Assembly: GCA_963668435.2 (NCBI GenBank)
Contig: CAXXSC010000008.1
Span: 682,001-746,000 of the forward strand
Origin: G963668435 sp963668435
GTDB lineage: Bacteria > Latescibacterota > Latescibacteria > Latescibacterales > Latescibacteraceae
DNA: 64,000 bases
Reading direction: 5' to 3'
Position numbers and translations under genes: made by a program. Below, piece after piece: positions 36,603 to 45,975 of the stretch. Every line of letters starts with the position of its first letter. Position 1 is the stretch's first letter. The notes under the pieces are model-generated. The model was not told where the DNA came from, did not search any database, and saw only the letters and a program-made list of their open reading frames with translations.

Positions 36603-37784
36603 TTAAAAGAGCGCTTTCTTGATATTACGGATCGCCTGGTTGATCCGCTGCTCGTTTTCAACAAGCGAAATCCTAATATAGCCCTCGCCCAGCGTACCAA
36701 ACGCGGCACCCGGCGACACAACGACCTCCGCCTCTTCCAGAAGTTTCATTGAGAAATCCAGCGAACCCATCTCCCGGTACTGCTCGGGTATCGGACACCA
36801 AAGATACATGGTTGCCTTGGGACGCGGCACATTCCAGCCAATCTTTGCGAGACCATCCACGAATGTATCACGACGCCGACGATAGCTCTCGACCGTTTTG
36901 GTCACAAAATCCTGATCGCCGTCAAGCGCATTGATCGCGGCAACCTGCACCGGTGTGAACATACCGTAGTCGAAATAGCCTTTGATACTGTATAGATCCC
37001 CGATAATATCGGCGTTTCCGGCGCAGAAACCGACACGCCATCCAGCCATACTGTAGGCCTTGGACATGGTCGTGATCTCGACCGCGACATCTTTCGCACC
37101 CGGCACCTGAAGAATACTCGGCGGCTGATAGCCGTCAAATCCGAGCTGAGCATAGGCGAAATCGTTGATAATCATGATGCCGGAACGTTTCGCGAAATCG
37201 ACCACTTCCTCCCAGAACGCCAGATCGACACAGGCGGTCGTGGGATTATGCGGGAATGAAAGCACCACGGCTTTCGGTTTCGGCCACATTTCCCTCGTGA
37301 TGTCCTCCATTGCCGGGATGAAACCGGATTGCTCCCTCAATGGAAGGCTGATCACGTTGCCGCCGGCGATACCGACACTGTAAATATGCACCGGGAATGT
37401 CGGGTTCGGAACAAGCACCGTGTCGCCCGGATCGAGAATGGCGAGCATCAGGTGTGAAAGGCCCTCTTTCGAGCCCAGCAGCGACATAGCCTCGCGCTCC
37501 CAGTCCAGATCGACATCATAAAGACGTTTGTACCAGCGGGCCACCGCTTTCCTGAAATTAGGAATACCCCAGGTTGAGCTGTAACGGTGGGCTTTCGGAT
37601 CTTCGACCACTTCCTTGAGCTTTTCCACCACATGTGTCGGCGAGGGGATATTGGGATTGCCCATGCCGAAATCAATGATATCGATTCCCTCCTGACGCAT
37701 CTTCAGCTTCATGCCGTTCAGGCGGGCAAAGAGATATGGCGGCAGCTTATCAAGGCGCGCCGTGCGTTTGCGTTTCTCTGTCAT
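36603..37784 (-). CDS. alaC: Alanine-synthesising glutamate-pyruvate aminotransferase (AlaC type)
   Basis: 393 residues, collinear with E. coli AlaC: IDFGMGNPNIPSPTHVVEKL, HRYSSTWGIPNFRKAVARWY, SLLGSKEGLSHLMLAILDPG, VVLSFPHNPTTACVDLAFWE and the PLP lysine in EITTMSKAYSMAGWRVGF. The C-terminal GEGYIRISLVENEQRINQAI holds the carboxylate-binding Arg. The stop of cimA lies three bases upstream of its frame, so the two are tightly coupled. AlaC makes alanine from pyruvate, the same precursor used by ilvB. Because the operon lacks ilvE, a broader role on branched-chain keto acids is a reasonable but unproved alternative. Confidence 0.88.
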   Translation of the reverse strand: MTEKRKRTARLDKLPPYLFARLNGMKLKMRQEGIDIIDFGMGNPNIPSPTHVVEKLKEVVEDPKAHRYSSTWGIPNFRKAVARWYKRLYDVDLDWEREAMSLLGSKEGLSHLMLAILDPGDTVLVPNPTFPVHIYSVGIAGGNVISLPLREQSGFIPAMEDITREMWPKPKAVVLSFPHNPTTACVDLAFWEEVVDFAKRSGIMIINDFAYAQLGFDGYQPPSILQVPGAKDVAVEITTMSKAYSMAGWRVGFCAGNADIIGDLYSIKGYFDYGMFTPVQVAAINALDGDQDFVTKTVESYRRRRDTFVDGLAKIGWNVPRPKATMYLWCPIPEQYREMGSLDFSMKLLEEAEVVVSPGAAFGTLGEGYIRISLVENEQRINQAIRNIKKALF

Positions 37785-37786
37785 CC

Positions 37787-39388
37787 CTATTCTCCGGACT
37801 TTCTCGTTTCCTGTACCAGTTGATATGCAAGGCTGTCCGCAAGGGCGATATATGAGGCCTCGATCACATTTTCCGAGACTCCCACGGTGCCCCAGGTATC
37901 CTCACCGTCTGTCGATTCAATAAGCACCCGGACTTTTGCCTCGGTGCCCCTGTTCGTTTCAAGCACACGCACCTTATAATCCTCAAGATGCACCGCCGTG
38001 ATACCCCTGTAGAAACGGTTCAGCGCCTTTCTCAGCGCACCGTTCAGGGCATCGACCGGACCGTCGCCCTCCGAGGCCGTATGCTCCTCGACACCATCGA
38101 CCATGAGCTTGATGGTCGCCTCGCTGACCATTGTGCCGTCGCGGCGTCTGTCTGTAATAACACGGAACCCGCAGAGCTCGAACGGCAGTTTCCAACCGTC
38201 GATCACAGAGGCCGCAAGCAGTTCGAACGACCCATGCGCCGCCTCGTACTGATAGCCCTCGTTTTCCTTGTCCTTCAATGTATTCAGAACATCCTTGACC
38301 TTCGGATTCTTCTTGTCGAGCTCAGGATAGACCTTCTCGAGCTTCGCAAGCACCGTTGAGCCACCTGACTGCTCGGAAAGAAGCAGTCTGCGCTGGTTGC
38401 CGACCAGTTCGGGCTGGATATGCTCGAACGAGCGTTTCACTTTCAGCACACCGTCGATATGCGCGCCGCCCTTGTGGGCAAAAGCGCTCTCGCCGACATA
38501 AGGCTGACGGTGGTTGTGGAACTCGTTGGCGATCTCGGAGACAAAACGGGAAAGCCCCATAAGTTCAGTTAGCTTATCGCTGCCGATAGCGTCGAGGCCA
38601 AGCTTGAGCTCGATATTCGGCACCGTCGTGCAGAGATTGTCGTTGCCGCAGCGTTCTCCGATACCGTTAACCGTACCCTGCACCTGCACCGCGCCCGCGG
38701 CAACCGCGGCAAGCGAATTGGCCGAGGCCATACCGCTGTCATTGTGGCAGTGGATACCGAACGGAATCTGGATTTTCCCGGCGACTGTGTTGCAGATATC
38801 AGTAACTTCACTGGGAATACAGCCGCCGTTGGTGTCGCAAAGCACTGCGATTTCTGCGCCGCCATTCTGTGCAGCCAGAAGGGTTTTCAGCGCATAGTCG
38901 GGATCGGCCTTGTAGCCGTCGAAAAAATGCTCGGCATCATAGACGACGCGACGGTCCCTGCTGATAAGATAGGCCACTGAATCCTCGATAATCTTGAGAT
39001 TATCTTCGAGCGAGATTCCGAGGACCTCGGTCGCGTGAAGGTTCCAGCTCTTGCCGAAAATGGTGACAACCTCGGTCTCGGCCGATAGAAGCGCTTTGAG
39101 CCCGGCATCCTTTTCAGCCGGATTCTTTGCACGCCGCGTGGAACCGAAAGCCGCGACTTTCGCATTTTTCAGCGAAAGAGACTTGACCTCACGGAAAAAA
39201 TCGAGCTCTTTCTGGTTGGTATCGTTCGGATACCCGCCCTCGATAAAGTGGAACCCGACCGCATCGAGTTTCTCGGCGATCATCAGCTTGTCCTCGAGGC
39301 TGAAACCGATGTATTCCGCCTGCGCGCCGTCCCTGAGCGTCGAATCATATATTTCCACGGTCCGCGTTTTTTTCGTTTCTGCTTCCAC
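37787..39388 (-). CDS. cimA: (R)-citramalate synthase
   Basis: 533 residues of the DRE-TIM metallolyase family. The opening VEIYDSTLRDGAQAEYIGFS, the EGGYPNDTNQKELDFF block, FGIHCHNDSGMASANSLAAV and the C-terminal allosteric LeuA domain (from about residue 400) fit citramalate synthase of the Geobacter type rather than isopropylmalate synthase; the true leuA is at 42542. It condenses pyruvate and acetyl-CoA to citramalate, giving 2-ketobutyrate for isoleucine through LeuCDB without threonine deaminase. No ilvA is in the operon, which agrees. Start 39388 follows GAAAAAGGA. Confidence 0.93.
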   Translation of the reverse strand: MEAETKKTRTVEIYDSTLRDGAQAEYIGFSLEDKLMIAEKLDAVGFHFIEGGYPNDTNQKELDFFREVKSLSLKNAKVAAFGSTRRAKNPAEKDAGLKALLSAETEVVTIFGKSWNLHATEVLGISLEDNLKIIEDSVAYLISRDRRVVYDAEHFFDGYKADPDYALKTLLAAQNGGAEIAVLCDTNGGCIPSEVTDICNTVAGKIQIPFGIHCHNDSGMASANSLAAVAAGAVQVQGTVNGIGERCGNDNLCTTVPNIELKLGLDAIGSDKLTELMGLSRFVSEIANEFHNHRQPYVGESAFAHKGGAHIDGVLKVKRSFEHIQPELVGNQRRLLLSEQSGGSTVLAKLEKVYPELDKKNPKVKDVLNTLKDKENEGYQYEAAHGSFELLAASVIDGWKLPFELCGFRVITDRRRDGTMVSEATIKLMVDGVEEHTASEGDGPVDALNGALRKALNRFYRGITAVHLEDYKVRVLETNRGTEAKVRVLIESTDGEDTWGTVGVSENVIEASYIALADSLAYQLVQETRKSGE

Positions 39389-39413
39389 TGGTGAGTCCTT
39401 TTTCTATTCTGTT

Positions 39414-39446
39414 CCGAAGCCCCGGACCGATCGTCCGAGGCTTCGG
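39414..39446 (-). other. Strong intercistronic hairpin between leuB and cimA
   Basis: CCGAAGCC and GGCTTCGG arms enclose a second stem CGGAC/GTCCG around a short loop. There is no T-run, so it is more likely a stability or processing element than a terminator. Confidence 0.55.
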
Positions 39447-39471
39447 TGTAAGTTATATCGTCGGAACAGTG

Positions 39472-40536
39472 TTATGCCAGTTTTTCGATTTCCTCGACAA
39501 CAGCATCGCCAACTTCCGTCGTGCCCATTCCCATCTTGCCTGCACTCATGCTTTTCATGCGGTTGGAAATAACTTCCATACAGGCTTTTTCGAGAATCTC
39601 GGCGCCCTTTGTCTCGCCAAGCTGATCAAGCATCATCTGGGCAGACAGGATCGAGGCCATGGGATTGATCACGTTCTTGCCGGTATATTTCGGTGCGCTT
39701 CCACCAATCGGTTCGAACATGGAAACACCCTCGGGATTGAGATTGCCGCCAGCAGCGACACCCATGCCGCCCTGTGTGACAGCGCCGAGGTCGGTGATGA
39801 TATCGCCAAAGATGTTGTCAGTCACGATAACATCGAACCACTCGGGATTCTTGACCATCCACATGCAGGTTGCGTCGACATGTGCGTAATCACGCTTGAT
39901 GTCGGGATACTCGGCTTCGCCGATCTCATGGAAAGCGCGCTCCCAGAGATCGAATGCGTAAGTCAGCACGTTGGTTTTGCCGCAGAGGGTGACTGTGTTG
40001 GTCTTGTTGCGTTTCCGGGCCAACTCGAAAGCAAAACGCAGGCAGCGTTCGACACCCTTGCGTGTGTTGATCGAATCCTGGATCGCGACCTCGTCAGGTG
40101 TGCCCTTCTTGAGTGCTCCACCTGCGCCTGCATAGAGGCCTTCGGTGTTTTCACGGACGACCACGTAATCGATGTCCTCGGGAGTCTTGCCAGCGAGCGG
40201 CGTCTCGACACCGGGATAGAGCTTGACCGGGCGGAGATTGATGTACTGGTCGAGCTCGAAACGAAGCCTGAGGAGAATGCCTTTCTCGAGAATGCCGGGC
40301 TTGACATCAGGATGACCGATGGCACCGAGCAGAACCGCGTCAAACTTTCTCAGGGTATCAGCAGCGTCATCGGGAAGGACATTGCCGGTCTTGAGGTAGC
40401 GATCGCCGCCCCAATCGAAACTTTCCGTCTCAAATTCAAAACCGACCTTGCCGGCAACCGCGTTCAGACATTTCAGCGCCTCATCGACTACTTCGGGTCC
40501 GGTTCCGTCTCCACCTAATACAGCTATACGTTTCAC
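39472..40536 (-). CDS. leuB: 3-isopropylmalate dehydrogenase
   Basis: 354 residues, normal length. Motifs: IAVLGGDGTGPEVVDEALKC, RPVKLYPGVETPLAGKTPED, VVVRENTEGLYAGAGG, CMWMVKNPEWFDVIVTDNIF with the metal Asp, and EPIGGSAPKYTGKNVINPMA. It oxidatively decarboxylates 3-isopropylmalate; with cimA in the operon it probably also acts on methylmalate for isoleucine. It sits between leuD and cimA, with the leuD stop 144 bases upstream. Confidence 0.95.
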   Translation of the reverse strand: MKRIAVLGGDGTGPEVVDEALKCLNAVAGKVGFEFETESFDWGGDRYLKTGNVLPDDAADTLRKFDAVLLGAIGHPDVKPGILEKGILLRLRFELDQYINLRPVKLYPGVETPLAGKTPEDIDYVVVRENTEGLYAGAGGALKKGTPDEVAIQDSINTRKGVERCLRFAFELARKRNKTNTVTLCGKTNVLTYAFDLWERAFHEIGEAEYPDIKRDYAHVDATCMWMVKNPEWFDVIVTDNIFGDIITDLGAVTQGGMGVAAGGNLNPEGVSMFEPIGGSAPKYTGKNVINPMASILSAQMMLDQLGETKGAEILEKACMEVISNRMKSMSAGKMGMGTTEVGDAVVEEIEKLA

Positions 40537-40680
40537 TGGTGCCTCCGTTGTAATATAAGAGTATGTTATTTAATCGATTATACTGCAATTTCTTTATTGC
40601 GCCGATTATCTCCGGCGTTCACAACGGCTGGCGGACAGCGGAAATCCCACTGTCATGCCGCCGCTGATATATCGAAAAGC

Positions 40681-41160
40681 TTATTCCTTGATCGATTCGA
40701 GCAATCCGCCCGCATCGGCAATTTCGAGCACGAAATCAGGGAACGGTGCGAACGACAGTTCATTACCCTTCGTGAGGTTCTTGATCGTGCCTGCTTTTAC
40801 GTCGATTTTAAGCTCGTCACCTTCGGCGATCGCGTCGGCAGCGCCCTTGCACTCGACCGCGGGAAAACCGTTGTTGACCGAGTTGCGGTAATAGATACGT
40901 GCGAAACTGTCGGCAATCACACAGGCAACTCCTGCGCCCCTGAGTGCCCATACAGCGTGCTCGCGTGACGATCCGCAGCCGAAATCCTCGCCAGCCACGA
41001 TAATGTCACCCTTTTCGACACGTCCCGCGAAACTGGTATCGATGTCCTCCATCGCGTATTTCGCCAGTTCCTGCTCGTCATCGGTGTTAAGGTAACGCGC
41101 GGGGATGATCTCGTCGGTATTGATATGGGCCCGCGTGAATACGTGCGCTTTCCCTTTCAT
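40681..41160 (-). CDS. leuD: 3-isopropylmalate dehydratase small subunit
   Basis: 159 residues from ATG 41160, eight bases after AAGGAG; a GTG three codons earlier overlaps the ribosome site. Family blocks are AHINTDEIIPARYLNT, GDIIVAGEDFGCGSSREHAV and IYYRNSVNNGFPAVEC. The short length matches the archaeal/homoaconitase-like type, as does the 420-residue partner LeuC encoded just upstream. The LeuCD complex isomerises 2- to 3-isopropylmalate and, with citramalate synthase present, likely citramalate too. Confidence 0.95.
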   Translation of the reverse strand: MKGKAHVFTRAHINTDEIIPARYLNTDDEQELAKYAMEDIDTSFAGRVEKGDIIVAGEDFGCGSSREHAVWALRGAGVACVIADSFARIYYRNSVNNGFPAVECKGAADAIAEGDELKIDVKAGTIKNLTKGNELSFAPFPDFVLEIADAGGLLESIKE

Positions 41161-41228
41161 AACATCCACTCCTTATTTATAAAGTGCGGAGTACAGTGCC
41201 CTACATGACGGCACTGTCCGCGTAGTTT

Positions 41229-42491
<1,263 letters not shown>

Positions 42492-42541
42492 TACATATCT
42501 CCTTCTATTGGAACACGTATAATGTCAATTTTGCCAGCCGC

Positions 42542-44077
42542 TCACTTATTTTTCGTACTGGTTTCGATGCGCTGCCGTATCTTGTTGAGACCATCCACAT
42601 AGGCACGGGCGCTCGCATCGAGGATATCGGTCGAGGTGCCGCGTCCGAGTATCATGAACTCGTTATTGACGAACATCTTGAGCGTTACCTCGCCCATGGC
42701 CTCGGTGCCCTCGGTGACAGCTCTCAGCGAATACTCGCCAAGCTGCACATCGACACCCGATATTTTGTTGATCGCCTTGAACGTGGCATCGACAGGACCG
42801 TCGCCCCATGCCGACTCCTGCTTCTCGTCCTCACCGACCTGAATTCTGACAGTCGAGGTCGGAATGGTCGTCGAGCCGCTCGTAATGTGGAAATAGTCGA
42901 GCTTGAAATGATCGGGCGCCTGATCCAGCTCATCCTCGACAATGGCCGCGAGATCCTCGTCGAAGACCTCTTTCTTCTTGTCGGCCACCATGAGGAAACG
43001 CTCGAATGCGGCGTTCATATCCTCTTCCGAGAGCTGGTATCCCATGTCCTCGAGACGTTTCTGGAAACCGTGCCTGCCTGAATGACGGCCCAATACGATC
43101 TTCATGTCGTTGAGCCCGATAGAGGCCGGCGTCATGATCTCGTAGGTGCTCCGCTCTTTGAGAAGGCCGTCCACATGGATGCCCGACTCGTGGGCGAAAG
43201 CGTTCGCGCCGACAATGGCCTTGTTCGGCTGCACCCAGATGCCGGACAGCTGCGACACCATCTGGCTGGCGCGGTAAATCTCGGTGGTCTCCACATTGCT
43301 GTCAATCCCAGTGACATCCTTGCGGACATTCATCGCCATGACAACTTCCTCGAGGGAGGCGTTGCCTGCCCTCTCGCCGAGACCGTTGACCGCGACCTCG
43401 ACCTGACGGGCCCCGTTGTTCACCGCCTCGATGGAGTTGGCGACTGCGAGACCGAGGTCGTTGTGGCAGTGCACACTTATAATTGTATCGCCGAGATTCG
43501 GCGTATTTTCTACAATGTCTCTGATAAAAGAGCCGAATTCGCCGGGAATGGCATAGCCGACAGTATCGGGAATATTCACCGTCGAGGCACCCGCCTCGAC
43601 AACCGCGGCAACCACTTCCTTGAGAAATCCGGGATCGCTCCTGAACGCATCCTCGCCGCTGAACTCGACATCCTCGACCAGGCTCCTGGCATACTTGACC
43701 GCCTTGACCGCCATCTCGAGCACTTTTTCAGGCTCCATCTTGAGCTTGTGCTTCATGTGGATCGGCGAGGTCGCGATGAACGTGTGGATGCGCGGCTTTA
43801 CGGCATCCTTCAATGACTCGTAAGCGCTGGTAATGTCTTTTTCAACAGCACGGGCGAGACCGCAGACCGCCGCAGTTTTCATTTCGGCGGCGCAGGCCTG
43901 GACACCCTCGAACTGTACGGGCGAGGAGACGGGGAATCCCGCCTCGATCACGTCGACACGCATGCGTTCGAGCTGCAGGGCTATCTGAATTTTATCCTTC
44001 ACACTGAGAGACGCCCCCGGCGACTGTTCGCCATCTCTGAGCGTGGTATCGAAAATGATTACTTTTTCGTCTTTCAT
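42542..44077 (-). CDS. leuA: 2-isopropylmalate synthase
   Basis: 511 residues. The catalytic barrel shows IIFDTTLRDGEQSPGASLSV, VHCHNDLGLAVANSIEAVNN and GANAFAHESGIHVDGLLKE; the C-terminal allosteric domain starts near 380 and includes FHITSGSTTIPTSTVRIQVG and SAWGDGPVDATFKAINKI. It condenses 2-ketoisovalerate with acetyl-CoA and is normally leucine-inhibited. Its ATG overlaps the stop of a 42-residue ORF with an excellent ribosome site, so leuA translation may depend on that ORF. About 340 bases separate it from ilvC, the largest gap in the ilv-leu part. Confidence 0.96.
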   Translation of the reverse strand: MKDEKVIIFDTTLRDGEQSPGASLSVKDKIQIALQLERMRVDVIEAGFPVSSPVQFEGVQACAAEMKTAAVCGLARAVEKDITSAYESLKDAVKPRIHTFIATSPIHMKHKLKMEPEKVLEMAVKAVKYARSLVEDVEFSGEDAFRSDPGFLKEVVAAVVEAGASTVNIPDTVGYAIPGEFGSFIRDIVENTPNLGDTIISVHCHNDLGLAVANSIEAVNNGARQVEVAVNGLGERAGNASLEEVVMAMNVRKDVTGIDSNVETTEIYRASQMVSQLSGIWVQPNKAIVGANAFAHESGIHVDGLLKERSTYEIMTPASIGLNDMKIVLGRHSGRHGFQKRLEDMGYQLSEEDMNAAFERFLMVADKKKEVFDEDLAAIVEDELDQAPDHFKLDYFHITSGSTTIPTSTVRIQVGEDEKQESAWGDGPVDATFKAINKISGVDVQLGEYSLRAVTEGTEAMGEVTLKMFVNNEFMILGRGTSTDILDASARAYVDGLNKIRQRIETSTKNK

Positions 44078-44202
44078 GAGAGCGTTTCCTTTCGAGTGGG
44101 AGCGAAAGCAGTGTTCCGCCCGGTAATAATCATTGACATCTCACTTGTATCAATCATCTTAAGGTCGCTCTCGGCAAGGCCCATGGAACGCGAGTCGTCC
44201 AC
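44074..44202 (-). CDS. Small 42-residue ORF translationally coupled to leuA
   Basis: GTG 44202 follows AAGGAGGTGATC, a nearly complete complement of the 16S rRNA 3' end, and the frame (MDDSRSMGLAESDLKMIDTS...) ends at a TGA overlapping the leuA ATG. I recognise no family. There is no run of leucine or other regulatory codons, so it does not look like a classical attenuator leader. It could be a coupling peptide that delivers ribosomes to leuA or a small functional subunit. The long open frame upstream of this start comes from the repeat at 44270-44334. Confidence 0.5.
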   Translation of the reverse strand: MDDSRSMGLAESDLKMIDTSEMSMIITGRNTAFAPTRKETLS

Positions 44203-44269
44203 TACGATCACCTCCTTTGAAAAGAAACTGTTATGCCGTGGTGACGGCGGGTGAAACATTTTTAAGCTG

Positions 44270-44334
44270 AACAGATGCTGAAAGACACTCAGGATGACTG
44301 CCGGATCATCCTGAACCTTTTTCAACACCCTGTT
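44270..44334. repeat. Imperfect inverted-repeat intergenic element
   Basis: The left arm AACAGATGCTGAAA...CTCAGGATGA pairs imperfectly with TCATCCTGAA...TTCAACACCCTGTT. This sequence type (translating as LKKVQDDPAVILSVFQ) is the kind of short palindromic intergenic repeat scattered in many bacterial genomes. It lies between ilvC and the small ORF before leuA. Confidence 0.6.
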
Positions 44335-44359
44335 TTCATTTTACATCAAAGCAAGGCAG

Positions 44360-44390
44360 ACGGCGGGCGGGATATGGCCTCACCCGCCGT
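44360..44390 (-). terminator. GC-rich hairpin just after ilvC
   Basis: ACGGCGGG and CCCGCCGT pair around a 15-base loop, 26 bases beyond the ilvC stop. The following sequence on the minus strand is only partly T-rich, so termination may be partial. Confidence 0.45.
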
Positions 44391-44415
44391 TATGCCTCAA
44401 ACTGACAAAAACTTC

Positions 44416-45406
44416 TTACTTATGCAGCCAGCTCATCATGCCGCGCAGTTTGCCGCCGACATCCTCGATGAGATGCTCTTCGCCATGACGCTTGAGAGCA
44501 TTGTAGACCGGACGGCCGCACTGGTTTTCCATGATCCACTCGCGTGCGAATTCGCCGGACTGGATTTCGGAAAGGATCTGACGCATTTCCTCGCGGGTCT
44601 CCTCGGTAACAATACGGGGGCCGGTGACAAGGTCGCCCGTACTCGGCAGTGTCACTGATGGAGCTGCGCATGTTCGCAATGCCGCCCTCATAGATGAGGT
44701 CGACGATGAGTTTGACCTCGTGCAGGCACTCGAAGTATGCGACTTCGGGCTTGTAACCTGCATCTACCAGTGTCTCGAAACCGGCGCGGATAAGCTCGGT
44801 GAGACCGCCGCAGAGAACAACCTGCTCGCCGAAGAGATCCGTCTCGGTCTCCTCGAGGAAGGTGGTCTCGATGATACCGGCGCGGCCGGCGCCGACACCA
44901 CAGGCGTGTGCGAGAGCGAAGTCTTTGGCCTTGCCGCTTGCATCCTGGTAGACAGCGATCAGCGCGGGAACACCGCCGCCCTGCTCATAGACACGGCGGA
45001 CGAGATGACCCGGGCCCTTGGGAGCGACCATGTAGACATCGACATCTTTCGGGGGCCTGATCTGGCCGAAATGGATATTGAAACCGTGCGAGAACACGAT
45101 AGCGTTGCCAGCCTTGAGACCCTGCTCGATATCGGATTTGTAAACGCGAGCCTGGAGCTCATCCGGAAGAAGGATCTGGATGATGTCAGCCTTCTCGGCG
45201 GCATCTTTCGCGCTCATCGGCGTGAAACCGGCCTCGACCGCGGTCTTGTAGTTTTCAGTGCCCTCGAGCTCAGCTACAATTACGTTGTAGCCGGAGTCGC
45301 GGAGGTTCTGGCCCTGGGCGTGTCCCTGGGATCCGAAACCGATAATTGCGATCGTTTTGTCCTTGAGGATGCCCTTGTCGGCATCATTGTCGTAATACAT
45401 CTTCAT
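44416..45406 (-). CDS. ilvC: Ketol-acid reductoisomerase (frameshifted near its end)
   Basis: The Rossmann N-terminus (IAIIGFGSQGHAQGQNLRDS) and the knotted C-domain (LFGEQVVLCGGLTELIRAGF, YFECLHEVKLIVDLIYEGG) are clear. After SISDTAEYG the frame breaks at CCC 44636-44638, where one C is extra; the other frame continues DLVTGPRIVTEETREEMRQI to the stop at 44416. Repaired length is 329 residues, normal for class I KARI. Without repair the last 70 residues, including part of the active-site knot, are replaced by an unrelated tail. Because ilvC is single-copy here and essential for valine and leucine, a sequencing error is the likelier explanation. It converts acetolactate to dihydroxyisovalerate with NADPH. 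Confidence 0.92.
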
Positions 45407-45486
45407 GACCGGTCTCCCGATTTTCAGTGTGTGATGGTGTTATTATTACTTCGTATCTTTTTATCTCAGTCTAACTATTCAATTCC

Positions 45487-45975
45487 TCAGTTGTCGCCGT
45501 TCAGTTCGCGCATCATGGCGACCCGTCCGGTACGGGCAACTTCGATAATGCCGTACGGATTGACCAGCTCGAGGAATGCGTTGAGCTTGCCCTCGTCGCC
45601 GGTGATCATGAGAATCATGGACTCGTGGCCGATATCGACTGCGCGGCCGCGGAATATATTTGCGACCTCCATGATATCTGTACGCGTTTCCTTATCGCAC
45701 TTGACCTTGACCATCATAAGCTCGCGGTCAACGTAGCTTCCCTCGGGAAGGTCCTTGACCTCGATAACATCGACTATCTTGTCGAGCTGCTTGATGACCT
45801 GATCGAGCACACGGTCGTCGCCGCGGACAACAATGGTCATGCGGGAAACGGATGGGTCGTTCGTCTCGCCGACGGCCAGACTGTCGATGTTGTAGCCGCG
45901 CGAGGAAAACAGGCCGCTGACACGGGCAAGAACACCGAACTTATTCTCAACGATAACAGAAATAGTATGCCTCAT
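45487..45975 (-). CDS. ilvN: Acetolactate synthase small regulatory subunit
   Basis: 162 residues with an N-terminal ACT domain (HTISVIVENKFGVLARVSGL ... SRGYNIDSLAVGET) and the C-terminal domain of IlvN/IlvH (VKCDKETRTDIMEVANIFRG). It confers valine feedback and activates IlvB. Its ATG shares one base with the ilvB stop (TGATG), a typical coupled pair. By length it could equally be called ilvH; the name follows its pairing with ilvB. Confidence 0.95.
   Translation of the reverse strand: MRHTISVIVENKFGVLARVSGLFSSRGYNIDSLAVGETNDPSVSRMTIVVRGDDRVLDQVIKQLDKIVDVIEVKDLPEGSYVDRELMMVKVKCDKETRTDIMEVANIFRGRAVDIGHESMILMITGDEGKLNAFLELVNPYGIIEVARTGRVAMMRELNGDN

Noticed and set aside
39391..40518. 375-codon plus-strand frame opposite leuB
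   Set aside because: It mirrors the leuB codons and has no start context or domain.
44624..45736. 370-codon plus-strand frame opposite ilvC and ilvN
   Set aside because: It is the antisense shadow of strongly conserved ilvC/ilvN with no recognisable domains; long antisense frames are common opposite GC-rich genes.
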